A DNA stretch of 64,000 bases from the NCBI GenBank assembly GCA_904063045.1, contig CAJFCJ010000019.1, positions 62,001 through 126,000 of the forward strand, given 5' to 3'. The translations under genes were made by a program, and so were the position numbers. How positions within the stretch are numbered: position 1 is the first letter of the stretch; every line of letters begins with the position of its first letter. The notes beneath the pieces were generated by a model, which ran no database searches, was not told where the DNA came from, and was given only the letters and a program-made list of their open reading frames with translations. Positions 1-11,478 of this stretch are shown one piece after another. This stretch comes from Dimorphilus gyrociliatus. Its lineage: Eukaryota > Annelida > Polychaeta > Dinophilidae.

Positions 1-1996
1 AGGAGACGAAGTTTGTTGGTCAAGTTCAACCAGAGGATGTAAAAATAGAAAGTTGAAGGTCGTTGTGAGGCTTATTGAAAGTAAATTCTCTAGCCCCTTT
101 GCAGCATTGAAGAAGTTTTAAATGTTTACAAATCGCTTTATATCAATGAAATGTATCTCTTTTTTCTTCGATTGCTTGCAAAGCCGATTAAATCATCCTT
201 TCGCTACTTAATTAGAAGTTTTTCATTTATTTGCTCTAAATATCTATCTACATGTGCCGCTTAATTCGTGTCCTCTTTCTCGGAAATGAAATAGAAAGCT
301 TTTCAATTACCTCACAAAGTCCACAACTACTCCTACTTTTAACTCGTTTCTATTTACTATGAAACTATAAACGCTATTCCACTATCTCATCGTTCAAGTT
401 TTCATTTAAATTACTTATAACAGTGTATTTCTTTTCTTTATATTTGTTGTGATCTTTTTTCAAACTAATACTACTAAAACAAAAAACAAAGAGAAAATTT
501 CGGGCTATTTTCTATTATTTCTGGAATCTAAACAACAATATCTATAAAAGGATATTCTTTTTATACCTTTTTATTTGCGTTTTATTTGCTTTTTTAGTTG
601 TTTTATACAGATATTTACTAATGCAGACCTTTGAATTGTTACATTTTTTGCAATAAATCCATAGTTAAAGCTGTGTACACCTAATTTTCGGCTATTTACC
701 GGTTAATTAGTTGACGCTAATTGAATAGGGTCAATCTGTCAATTAAGTTTGAAGGAAAAGTGAAGGTTATGATAGATATAAAAGCCATCTTGTGGCTCCA
801 TCTACTGATATTCCATTGTTCAAGCGAAAAGTTCACTGTAGGGGGGGGTGGAGAGGTGAAGAAGAAAGAAAGAGAATTTTTTTATCTATATAACTATATA
901 TATTAAATAATCAGCTAAGGAACGACATATGGTTTTTTTGTTGTTGTAAATTTATATCAATTTACAAAGGGGGTTCAATAAGATTGAGATTTTATTCTTC
1001 TCAGCTACTTATCTATATACAAAAACAAAAAACTCCTTTGAAGTAGTCAGTAATAAGCTTACGCAATTGAATTAGCGCTTTAGTGGGACATTGTTAGCCC
1101 TTTTTGACTCATACAGGTCCCTAACTGCCATCACCGGGTGACAAGTAGCCTGTTAATTAACTAAAGGCTAATTAGGTCTTTATTTATAAAAAAAAAGAAG
1201 AAAAAAGACGGAATTTTTTCTTTTTTTGAGCTCTGAACGAAAAAAGAAAGGATGAAAGGAGGAAGAGAGATAAAAAGAATAATAAAAAATAAAGTTTTAC
1301 AGGTATTCGGAAATAAGATAGAATCGATGAAATCAAAGGGAAAAATTGAAGCGAGTGGAAAAAAATCGTATTGGGAACTTTTTTTCAAAACCGGTTTCCT
1401 CTTTCTCAAACGACACCTGGTTCATTATGCATGACACGTTAAAACTACCAACGATTTGTTTGCCCAAAACGACGCTTATACAATTATACGATAATTATAA
1501 GCATATAAATCGATTGTGTCGTGACCGAAGTAAACTTTTGACAGAATGTTCGATTGAGGAGCATATAGGGAGAGCTAATGATTTTCGCTTTTCCTTGTGT
1601 ATTGTAAAGTTTTCTAGAAGCGTCTTACATAGAATAGAAGCAGGAAGAGAGTGATATAACGTATACATTATAAAAATTGTCCGGACGTCGCGATCGTGAC
1701 GGTAGTCGATTAGAATATTTGACGAGTATGTCCCAAAAAAAAAACTACTGATAGATTGACAGTTTTATTACGATTGTTCAATTATTCGTTTTCCGTTTGC
1801 GTGCCATTTGTATAGGAAGTATTTTATGTTTAACTATTAATAGTGAGAATAGGTATACAGTTTCCCCTCCCCCCTACTAGAATAAGTGAAAAGGCAAAAG
1901 ATTACTTATGAAAAACAATGACAGCTTCTTGAAAAATTTATCGAACTAGAATAAATACGACAGACTGTATGCGTATGCATTATAAAATGCAAATAA
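1..1996. other. AT-rich non-coding stretch
   Basis: No open reading frame here looks like a protein. The short ones (for example 721-906 and 1161-1434) are poly-A/poly-T derived, overlap one another on opposite strands and lack splice context. Several TAATTA-type homeodomain core motifs lie around 680-725 and 1150-1172, but such cores are common in AT-rich DNA. The stretch may hold distal control elements of the gene at 3 kb; nothing further can be supported. Confidence 0.6.
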
Positions 1997-2062
1997 CGCG
2001 TGACAGTTGACCACCTACGTTGATCAGGCAAACAGTTGACCACCGACCAGCGTTGACACGCG
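1997..2062. promoter_or_regulatory. Symmetric cluster: CGCGTG ... two ACAGTTGACCACC repeats ... CACGCG
   Basis: A CGCGTG (1997-2002) and its reverse complement CACGCG (2057-2062) flank two exact 13-base direct copies of ACAGTTGACCACC (2003-2015 and 2032-2044). A further GTTGAC abuts the right CACGCG. CACGCG is the core bound by Hairy/Hes-type bHLH repressors (family knowledge). The arrangement, about 1 kb upstream of the gene at 3034, suggests a compact enhancer or silencer, but function is inferred. Confidence 0.35.
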
Positions 2063-2913
2063 AAACCTAAACAATAATTAGCAGCCAGGAACGTTGTTAT
2101 CTGCTGAGTTTACGTAATAAACAATATCTGCCACTCTAACCCAAGTACTAGGTTGGGAGAGTGTTTGCTCATCAGTCGAGTGACAACATCCTTTGTTGGC
2201 CTGCTCCTTTAATGAACATGTGCCAGTTGTCGTCTTTTCGCTAGTGTTATGCGGAAGCACGAAGCTACCTGTCGCTTCTTTTCTTTAGTAAAAAAAAGCA
2301 CCACTTAGCCCTTAATCATATTTAATTCGCGTCTACCTTTTTGCTCGTTAAAGCCGTGCCGATAAAGAGTTTTTTCCTATGCTTCAATTTCTTTTCTCTT
2401 AGCCTCCTACCTGTTCTTTCATTTCTTTTTTTTTACTTACAAATTCCCTCCGGTCTTTTGATGTACGCCGCCCTAATAGACCCGAAATCACTTAATAGTG
2501 TTTAGAAAAACGTTCAGGCGTAGAAAGTTTGGTCGATCAGGGATTTCGGGAGTTTTTTTGTAATTCGAACTTTATATTAAGTAGCCTCCGAATAAAAAAA
2601 ACGCCAGCTGCGATCTACTCTCGTATACAAGAACCTTGACTTTAACGCCAATCTCCCTGGCACCTGGCGGGTAAATATTCAAACTTAATTTCCTTTAACT
2701 CAAAAGGAAAATATCTTTATTGAAAATCTTTTTTTAGTCTTTTTTAATGTTTTGTTTATATTCCTTTTTTTGTGAATGGGAGTCGTCTATAAATAGTAAA
2801 AAACTGAAAAGTGACGGGTTAGTAGGCCTTAGAATTAGGAAAAAAGCTTACAAATATTTAACGAAAAAGTCAAGCGCGTGCCAAGTAAAACATTTCCTAT
2901 GCATTTGTAAACG

Positions 2914-2977
2914 ACCAATCAGCATCGAGTTATGCCAGGCGTCTAACCAATGAGCGATTTCCAGAGGGTTTATAAGG
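2914..2977 (+). promoter_or_regulatory. CCAAT/CCAAT/TATA core promoter
   Basis: Two CCAAT boxes with good NF-Y context (GACCAATCAG with the core at 2914-2918; AACCAATGAG with the core at 2947-2951) lie 33 bases apart. A TATAAGG box at 2971-2977 follows. Transcription should start about 30 bases downstream, near 3000-3005. This places the in-frame ATG at 2950 upstream of the transcript and makes the ATG at 3034 the first usable start. It is the clearest core promoter in the window. Confidence 0.75.
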
Positions 2978-3033
2978 TTTTGCACCCTGGTGGAAATAGC
3001 CATAGGAGCTATTGTACTCGAGCAGGAGCGATC

Positions 3034-3963
3034 ATGGGAAACTCTGTACAAGCAGCAAATAATAAACGAAATTCCCACCTCGATAGCTCTCAGCATGTTT
3101 ATGAAGAGATCGAGGAGGGAAAATTGGATCCAACCGTTGTGAAAAGATGCAAATGCACTACTTGTTCCCACACAAGATATGGTAGACTGCCGCCCAGAAG
3201 GATAACTGATAAAGCTATTGATAGAAAACGAAAGAAGATTAAAGAAAAAAAATCTACAGCATCATCTTTAAACCCTTCGTCGTCTGCAGTTGAGAAGAAA
3301 AAGAATGACAATATTACACGTCTTGAAAACGATTATGGATTTTTCGATTTTCTGGAACCCAAAGGGCAACAACGTCGGCGTTTACAAAGGGTTTTACAAC
3401 GGCCAACGGCCCCCGACAATTGCGATGTTGAAGTGGAAGAGATTTACGAGACATCTAGAGAGCTTCGTGCCTTTTGGAAGAACCACGACAGTAAAGAATT
3501 AAAAAACTATAACTCATCCTCTTCGACTGTTTCTTCTGGCGTTGATTGCGGCAGTGATTCAACGGATACTTCCACTGACTCCGGCATACGCCTATTTTCT
3601 GACAGACTGGCTGAGGAATGTGTAAGGGTCAGTCCGATCGGTCACGAATACGAAAACGTTAAAAAACCCATTAGAAAACCACAGCCATCCTCGTCATACT
3701 CTTCGTCTACGTCATCATCGTCATTTTCTTCCTATCCGCAAAGCTATCGTCATCATTCTCACAAGTTACGAAGGGAAGCGGAAACGGGAAGAGATAACGG
3801 GAGGAAAGTGTGTAAATCCACCGCTAAAAGCAACTCTTTGTCCGATATTGACAGTGTCTACTCTTCACTGTCCAGTCAAACTTGCCGAAAAAAATTACAA
3901 AGGAATGAATTACTCTACGATTTACTATCCACAAACTTCGACCGCCAAAGCTGGCTATTATGA
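3034..3963 (+). CDS. Unrecognised basic Ser-rich protein, intronless, possible N-myristoylated start
   Basis: A single-exon frame of 309 codons. The frame is open from 2950, but the TATA box at 2971 lies downstream of that ATG, so 3034 is preferred; it has an A at -3 and G at +4. The protein then begins MGNSVQAA, with Gly2 available for N-myristoylation, though residue 6 is Gln rather than the usual Ser/Thr. Visible features in order: HVYEEIEEGKLDP; a small cysteine patch CKCTTC followed by a basic stretch PPRRITDKAIDRKRKK; a Ser-rich block; TDSGIRLFS, which resembles a beta-TrCP phosphodegron (DSG, spacer, S); a long poly-Ser run; and a basic C-terminus ending QSWLL. I recognise no family. 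Very large intergenic flanks (3 kb upstream, 9 kb downstream) in an otherwise compact genome suggest complex or inducible regulation of a signalling adaptor or regulator. That is inference only. Confidence 0.7.
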   Translation: MGNSVQAANNKRNSHLDSSQHVYEEIEEGKLDPTVVKRCKCTTCSHTRYGRLPPRRITDKAIDRKRKKIKEKKSTASSLNPSSSAVEKKKNDNITRLENDYGFFDFLEPKGQQRRRLQRVLQRPTAPDNCDVEVEEIYETSRELRAFWKNHDSKELKNYNSSSSTVSSGVDCGSDSTDTSTDSGIRLFSDRLAEECVRVSPIGHEYENVKKPIRKPQPSSSYSSSTSSSSFSSYPQSYRHHSHKLRREAETGRDNGRKVCKSTAKSNSLSDIDSVYSSLSSQTCRKKLQRNELLYDLLSTNFDRQSWLL

Positions 3964-5538
3964 AAAATATTTTCTAATAGGAAACTTTACTACTACCTCG
4001 TTTCTTGACATTAATCATTCAGTGACCCCTCCCTCTACCTCACCCCCCCTCCTCTCTACTCCTCTCCCTTCTTTCTCTCTATCGCCTTACTAAGCGACCT
4101 TCTCGTCGCCTTTGAGAAAGAATACCGTTGTCATTCCGTTCAAGCTTTTAATCGTTCCTTTGTACCATTTATGTTTTTATATCATTATTATCAATATTTA
4201 TAATTGTTATATGTTAAACGTTGTCATATGTAAATAGAATTTTTAAATATAATGGAAAATTTAAAGAAATCAAAGAATGTTATTTATCTAACTAGCACTC
4301 TTGATAGTTTAGTATATATACAAGCTCCATTATGATCAGGCTACTCATTCACAATTCTTCAGCGCCCTCTTTCCTGGTCGTTAAACTCGGATTAAATCAC
4401 CTAGGCCTTCTGTTATGCTTTGTTATAAACATCTACTAAGGTATTAGTTATATATATAAAGTATACAAATATATTGTTTTTTTACTCCATTTACTTCACA
4501 TTATTACTCCGTTCCTTTACTTCGATATTCGTGGGCAAATAGTAGGATACAAAGGATACATTTAGAAATCAAACATGTATATGGGAGGCTATTAGAAAGG
4601 CCATTGATTCCGGTAGACGCTCGATAATTGTTTTACAGCTCGCCTAATAAAATCTGCAAAGCGTTTTAGGGATCGTCAAGGGGCGGATTAAAGGGAGAAC
4701 CAAAACAAAAGTTCGCTCCTTCCACTTCTCTCTCTCTCTCTCTTTTACATTCCCCTCCGGGGCCACCTTGGTGGTGTGTGCAACAATTGGCGTAAGTCAT
4801 ACCATAAGGTGCATCTGTTCAACGTAAAAAAAACTAATGTTATACAGCAATCTATTCTTCCTTAATCATTAGCAGATAATCGCTAACGATAAGGGAATTC
4901 TTATGTCCTCCTCGGGTTGACGATGATGTATCTGCGTGATTCTTGTCGAGTAATTTGATGCACCTGTCGTTTCCATTATGTATTATGGATCTTGAATATG
5001 CTGTACACGTAAACTGTACATACGTAAGAGAGAATATACTCTCTACTGTATACTTATATTCTTAGAGTCCTTTTATACCTTGATGGTTTCCCAAATGACC
5101 CTTAATTAATGGTGATTCCCGTTCGTTTCAAGTTTCCGTAGGTCGATTAGAACGAATTATGAGATGAGGAGAATACCCAGAGGCATTTTTGAATAAATAA
5201 AAACACCGTTTGAAATTAAAACCCACGTCAATCGAACTTTATCGACTTTAGTTGGTACAGAACAAAGTCTATTGATGAGATTATTGAACAGTTGCTACCC
5301 TTGTTTTTTTCTCCCTCATTGTTTTTCTTCCTTACCATTATCAATTTAATTGTAAGTAAAAGTTGTATGAAAGGGAAATAGATGAACTGCACGAAAAATT
5401 TACTGGTTGAATAAATTTAAAAAGAAAAAGCAAAATATCAGTTAATATATACAAATGAGAAAGTTTTAATGAATTTTTAAACGTCTCCTGTTCTCATTAA
5501 GTACTATTAAAGGTTATATACATTCTACAAGCACTTAG

Positions 5539-5559
5539 AGTAGACGATCGCCGTCTACT
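5539..5559. repeat. Perfect 8-bp stem hairpin
   Basis: AGTAGACG (5539-5546) and its exact reverse complement CGTCTACT (5552-5559) flank the 5-base loop ATCGC. It is short and isolated, with no T-run or neighbouring gene end. It could be a transcription-factor palindrome or chance. Confidence 0.3.
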
Positions 5560-6076
5560 GTAATTAAAATAGTTCACGTCCGTTTTTGACCTATGCCAAG
5601 AGGAATTTTTTTTGTACATATCCAATTTTTTCCCTACCTCCTATGCTCTTGCCCTTTTACCAACTTGGGTCCATTGTATTAGCTTCATTATACGATTGAA
5701 ACACTCCCGTTCCTTACGCCTAATATGCAATTATTATATATTATATGTTTTTAAAGCCCTATTCAAAAAAGGTGGCCATTAAGGCACCTTTGTTAAGAGC
5801 TTTTTTTTATTTTTTAACTGTTATAAGAGAAGTTGTGTTTACACGTTCTACTAGACTACTATATATAGTCTGCAGAACACGCTGAGTAGAATAATAACAA
5901 AGCCGGATGACACATGAAAGACTGTGGAACGGTGCGTGACCGCTAAGGTAGCCCTATAATACAGTGTCTTCGGTCGGTTCATCCTTCTTCCCCTTTGTGA
6001 TTAAAGTCGACGTCCCGGACCTGCTGAGAAGATGATAAAAGGGCTAAAGTTTAGGGCGCACGCTTCCATCCAGTTA

Positions 6077-6084
6077 TGACGTCA
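6077..6084. promoter_or_regulatory. Full palindromic CRE (TGACGTCA)
   Basis: Perfect 8-base CREB/ATF palindrome. A second full copy lies at 6546-6553 and a near-match at 6941-6948, within less than 900 bases. About 2.1 kb downstream of the gene that ends at 3963. Confidence 0.45.
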
Positions 6085-6545
6085 CTTATTTTAATTGACC
6101 GGGAAATGTTGAAAATTAACGCCGAAGGCTATAGAGGGAAGCAGATGTCAAATAAATTTTAGCATAATTATATAGCCTTGGTTATAAGTTATAGGCTTTA
6201 AGAGAACTGGGATTGGAGACTGTACTCAACCTCCCCCAAAGCAATGCCCCTTAACCTCCTTCCTTTCGAAATTGAGCAAAAAACGCCCTCATCCAACTTG
6301 GAATAATCGAGACGGTCCCACAACGAAATTAATTAAGGACGCAACCTTTTAAAATATTTATAAGAACACCGACGAAGCGTTCAAAGGTTTCGGCGGTAAT
6401 ATTTGATGTTAACAAATCAAGCTAATCGTTATGCAAAGTCGTTCAAGTCGGTATCTTTTAATCGTAGTTGAACGAGTTAGGCTCTGTACCGTATTCAACC
6501 TAAACGCACTCAACGGCAATTAGCAACGTGTTCTACGTCGACTGA

Positions 6546-6553
6546 TGACGTCA
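6546..6553. promoter_or_regulatory. Full palindromic CRE (TGACGTCA)
   Basis: Second perfect CREB/ATF palindrome, embedded in ACTGATGACGTCATGCC. It belongs to the local cluster with 6077-6084 and 6941-6948. Confidence 0.45.
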
Positions 6554-6940
6554 TGCCTTGCGATGGGTATCGACCATCAAAGAGAACGCGTGCTACGGGC
6601 AACGTCCGGTATACTTTCTAAAATAAGAACGCCTTATAACATTATATAAATACGATATAGTGATATTGTATACAATATATATATACATTTTCAGTATATA
6701 ATCAAGTATGTAATTGTCAATTCTCAACGGCACGAACCGAAATCTTTATTTAAATAATCGACCGGACCACACAAATACATAAACACACCGCGTAACTGTT
6801 TTCCCCGTGGCAGATGTTCATTTCTCACTACAATTTCAATAGCTTTTGCATATAAACACTAGATGCGACAAAAACAACTCAAGTAACGTTTGCCTTTTCG
6901 CATAACTCTAAAGGGGAGGAGGGGGGGAACCCTTTTGCGC

Positions 6941-6948
6941 TTACGTCA
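6941..6948. promoter_or_regulatory. Variant CRE (TTACGTCA)
   Basis: One mismatch from the CRE palindrome, a form also bound by C/EBP-ATF and PAR-bZIP factors (family knowledge). Third member of the cluster. Confidence 0.35.
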
Positions 6949-9900
6949 CTGGAATAAAACGGCTTAACAGAGTTGTTTATTGTTTGCTAATGGGCTGGAG
7001 GTGACTTTGAAACTACGCAATATCAAATTGCAAAATTGGAATAGAAAGACTGATAGATAGACATATAAGGAGATTGATTCAATTAGACGAGGTGGTTATG
7101 GGTTGACGATTGGGACAGGTGGATTGATTTCACGCTGCATTGAAAATAAGCAAGAGTATAGAAAGTGAAGAGTCGGATGAGTAAATATTAACGAAATAAG
7201 AAATCTACTTTCAAAGTCCTTTCTTAAACAACTATCCCTTATTCGTCGTATTGAAAAAAATACCTAATCCCTCCCGTATACACTAGTACTTTGGCGTTGG
7301 AATCGTTTAGAGCATGCAAGGCAAACAACAACGCCAGACGAATTGCTAACAGTTTTTTTCCATTTTAATTAAAGAAAGGAAACGAAAGAAAGTTGCAAAG
7401 AAAGTTCTTATTAATTCTTTAATGAATTATCTAGTAAAAAAAAAAGAACAAGTATACGAAATTGAATAGGAATTCAATAAAGGCTAAGGAAATTTATTCA
7501 TAAAATATAAATAGATGAACCTAACGAATAAACGCGACCTTTTCAATAATTAATACTTTTTGTAATTCGAGTGGGGAGAAAATATTAGCAATTGGCAACT
7601 TTCTATTATAAATATTGAAAAACCCTATTGAAAATTTTTTGGAAGAGAAGGTTGGAATAGTTCCCTTTTTTTAGTGGGGGTATTGACTTAAAATATACCT
7701 AGATAAGGGATGGAAGAAGATGGGGTCGTTGGGGGTTAAGGGGCCACGCGTCGGTCTTAAACTTGTGTTGTGATCGTTGAGGCGTAAGTCTAATCTCTTC
7801 ATTACCTTAAACAGGCGAATATTTAGGCGTATGTAGAGCGGTAAGAGAGAGAAAAAGAATGTTTGGAATGGAATTATAATAACCTCTCGTAGGGCCGGCC
7901 TTAGGCTGAAAGAGATCTTTGAGTAAATAATAACTGAATTCTATAGCGGAGTAATAAGTGTAAGGGCGAATAGAAAATTTACTTGTCCTCTATACGCATA
8001 TATAATAGACTTAGTGTAATTGTTGATATTCCACCTGAAAGAAAAGCCTACAATCGAATTGCACTTATCTATCCGACCCGTATTCTTAATGGTTCTGGAG
8101 GTATTCAAAAGTCTCAACTCCCACCCTTTTTCTACCTATGGTCTCTTTTCGAGAGAAAAGTTAATGTCCGATTAAGAGTTAGCTCCAAACACAACCAAAT
8201 GTTGGAGGGGGGTAAAGGAAGTTTGGGAAAAGATCGGCGAGCTAAATTGAGGATACGATCGAAAGTTGATAGCTGTTGGGGAGAGAGAGAGGATGACTGA
8301 GCACGGCAATCTATAATTTATAAGAAGAAGTATAAATTCCTCAACTAGTTTATGGGATAAAGAAAAAAAACGCTCATTTATACATCTAGATTTTTATCGA
8401 AGAATTAATCAGTAGAGAAAGACGAGCTTCCGGTCCCCGCCTACGGGGTTCAAGTCTCCTCTCTCTCCTACGATATAATTGTTCGATAACTCCTTAGCCT
8501 ATTGTATCTTTAAAAGTAACCGCTTATCTCTCTTCCTAGGCTATTCTAGCTATTTTTATATAATTTATCTATGTTGTAATTTGGAAATGTTCACGAGTTA
8601 TTCAAATTTATCTATATAAAGGGACTAAATTACAAAACCCGCATTTTTTCCCTATTTTCCAAAATTATTCCGTCATATGCTCCTCAATTCCCGCATCGTA
8701 GCAACGTAATTCAATATCGGCTTCCTTTATGTTCTAAATATACTAAATGTATTAATATAGTTGCTACTGGTAACAAAATTATTTATAAAGCACATTCAAC
8801 TTTTGGAATAAAGGTCAAATGCAAACGTTCAATACGCAATTTTTAGCCGCTTTTATTTGTTTGAATGCCGGTTCCTTTGTTTTCTTACCATCCGGTCGGT
8901 TAATTATCACCTCGTCTAGTTCCGCCACCATCGTGACACAACTTACCCTTGAGCAGGCTTTCTCCTCTTTCCGTTCCCTTTGCTCGACCGTCCCGCCCCC
9001 GGCCCTCAGGGCGATCCCCTTGCAAACGGAGGTTTTTCGGACAGCTGCCGGCGTTCAGATTTATTAGCGATCGCTTCCTTTTAGCCGCTTTTACGGCTTT
9101 TAAAAAAGGAAACAAAATTTCCATTCTTGCACCTGCGTACCGCTTAGAAAATGGGTGTTGATGGTGAGAGGTGAGGAAGGGAGGTACTAATGGCTAAATG
9201 AAGGAACGTACCGAAGATCCGCCTACGTACGTGCCGGTTAGAGGATGTCGTTATTAGTTCTGTCTATGTCGTCTGTTCTTTTAAGTCTTTCTCTTTTTTT
9301 TATCTTTCATCATTTCTAATATAGACGCTCGACGGCATCCGAACAAACGTCTTCCCATTTCTTAGGTAATCATTCGAGTTAAATTAACGCCCCGTAGGCT
9401 CTGTGATTGACGTTCTTTTTTCTTTCCCGCTACTTCAACCCTTTAAAAGAGCGACTTTATAATAGAAATTACGCAATATCACTGTAAAAACAACGACCGT
9501 TATAAGACCTTTTAATTTCCTAACGATCAACTCGCCCTTTTTAAAGTCCCTTTGTTAGCTGTTGAACGAAATCGGAAATAGAGCGTCGAATGGGTTTCCC
9601 GTTTACGATGTTTTAGGTACGTTCGTTTTAATCCCTTTATTATTCTCCCTTTCATAATTCGATTTACGCCGACATAAAGCGTCTACCAGTTTTTTTCATA
9701 CAGTGAAACGCTCTAGGCGGCAGAAAGTGGCGGTTTTTGTAAAGGAAGCAAAAGCGTCTCTTGAGTACGCCATTTGCTTCGCAAAGAAGTTTTCTCACCC
9801 TAATTCAAAAGGCTGGACTATACGGTTCTTATGATTTTCTCGTTACTCTAAACTTCCCCCCGTGACCATGTGCCGCGTGCGTTCGGCACCTGCCGCCCCA

Positions 9901-11271
9901 GGTTTTCAACGCCCTCGCGCCTTGAAATGACGCTTAGGGAGGCGTCGCGCTAGTTAAAAACGAACATATATCACGGACCTCTTTAAAATGTTCTTTGTAA
10001 GATTTAAACGGTAATATGCATCTTGCATATAATTCATGCAGTTCATATATGAAAAGGCAAAATACATCAACAAATTGTAATTTATAGCCGTCTGTATATT
10101 TATATAAAAAGGGGAATGAATTATAAGGGGAGAAAAGACGACGGGGGGCGTCTAAAGTATAATAACGTTCCTTACAAATGCGATACATACCGGATGGGAT
10201 TCGTATTATATTCCTAACGATCAGATATTGCACGTTAATTTTATTTCCCGCCAAAAGAACGTTGGCTACCAGGGTTAGACGTTCTTTAGAAAAAGAGAGG
10301 AAGGGTCTACCTACCCCCAAAAGTTTTCATAGTTTCGATTTTCGGTCCGGTTGCGCTGTAAATATTGCCCAGACTAAATGCAATCATATATATTATATCT
10401 GGACGTCTCCAATTTCGCAGTTACATTGATTCTTTGGGATAATCCTGTAAAATTAGACGTCATAACCTAGCTTTTGATACCTGATAAAAACGAGTGACGA
10501 GAAGGGATTAGGTGCGAAAGAAGGGTTAAGAAGAGAAGCAGTTGAGGGAGAAATCTACTCTTTCCTCACTTCTTTTCTTCTATTGTAGTATCTTTCACCT
10601 TCCCATATTAGTGTACGGTCAAACGATTTTCAATACGTTGTTTTTTTGTTCGCTTTGTAAACACCTTAGCAAACTTTTTTCTTCTCATTTTTCTTCCATA
10701 TCCAACAATTCCCTCTCTCTCTCTCTCTTTATCTTCTTTACTCATTACTTTCTTTTGTTTCAACCCATCTTAAATCCTCCTTGAAAATTGTTATCATCTC
10801 TTCTACTTTCTCCCTTTTTCACAACAAATCGTAGTCGGAGATAAGTGATTTCCTCTTTTTATTTATTTCGTTTACAGTTGAGTACGTCAATCAACGCTCA
10901 ATAGCGTTTATTTCTCTAAGCGGCGTCGATTTTATTTTCTCAACCGACTGACTGAAAACGTTTTCTATTCTTTCTTTTTTACGCTCGCAAACATTATAGA
11001 TTTTCTAATACTATTTATGGATATGTACAAAAATTGCGAGTAAACTTATAGGGGAATGATAATTGAATACGAAAGCGTTTGTTTAGTTTGTTACAATTGT
11101 TTATTACCTAACTAATATACGTTTCGTAATAAACCTTTTTAAATACTCCATTAAATCCCTGTTAATATCCCCTTATTGGCAGTAAATCAACTATGAATAA
11201 AGGTATACAAATGTCTTCTTTTCGTACTAAAAAACAAAGTCCATATAAATCTTGCTTCCACAACAAGTCGT

Positions 11272-11478
11272 CTATTGTCCAGTCTGATTACGTAATATTA
11301 TCTCAGTTATCGTGCCATCGCAAGGAATTTTATTCCTATCGCAATATCTCATAATTTCCCGCAACGTTACTCTCGCCCATCGGCTGGTACTTTTCCAATA
11401 GACTTTTCTCGGCTCTCGGCTAGAAGTCCGCCCCCTTCTGTTTCGTTGAGTTTCTTTTTTACCTTGAGGCATCGTCAT
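11272..11478 (-). CDS. Possible small basic protein (68 aa), uncertain
   Basis: An isolated ATG-to-stop frame of 68 codons in a locally less AT-rich patch. The predicted product is Arg/Lys-rich at the N-terminus (GKKETQRNRRGRTSSREPRK). A segment rich in helix-forming residues follows (WARVTLREIMRYCDRNKIP), then a polar tail. No homologue is recognised and no splice partner was found. It is listed because its amino-acid make-up is more protein-like than other frames in this gene-poor interval. It could equally be chance. Confidence 0.2.
   Translation of the reverse strand: MTMPQGKKETQRNRRGRTSSREPRKVYWKSTSRWARVTLREIMRYCDRNKIPCDGTITEIILRNQTGQ

Larger units (their letters stand above)
3964..11271. 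other. Large gene-poor interval
   Basis: More than 7 kb with no frame that looks coding. Overlapping frames around 7983-8300, 8819-9161 and 9934-10429 run on both strands, have no splice partners and show no recognisable motif. Local content includes pyrimidine runs near 4728-4743 and 10712-10728, CRE-like palindromes at 6.0-7.0 kb and small hairpins. Given the tight spacing elsewhere, this is probably regulatory territory for the gene at 3 kb or holds undetected non-coding RNA. Confidence 0.5.

Noticed and set aside
2950-3033. N-terminal extension of the orphan gene from ATG 2950
   Set aside because: The TATA box at 2971-2977 lies downstream of this ATG, so it should not be in the transcript.
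7983-8300. 105-codon frame
   Set aside because: Upstream ATG lacking, no family features and no splice context in the gene-poor interval.
8426-8470. tRNA-like T-arm (GGTTCAAGTC with flanking complementary bases)
   Set aside because: The T-arm pairing is incomplete, there is no A-box at the right distance and no matching acceptor stem; more likely a simple CCCCG...CGGGG hairpin.
8819-9161. Three overlapping frames on both strands in a less AT-rich patch
   Set aside because: No recognisable motif, mutually antisense, no splice partners; probably open by composition.
9934-10429. Opposing frames of 128 and 83 codons
   Set aside because: Antisense overlap with no conserved composition; treated as chance.
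10542-10784. 80-codon frame with SLSLSL run
   Set aside because: Built on a CT dinucleotide tract.
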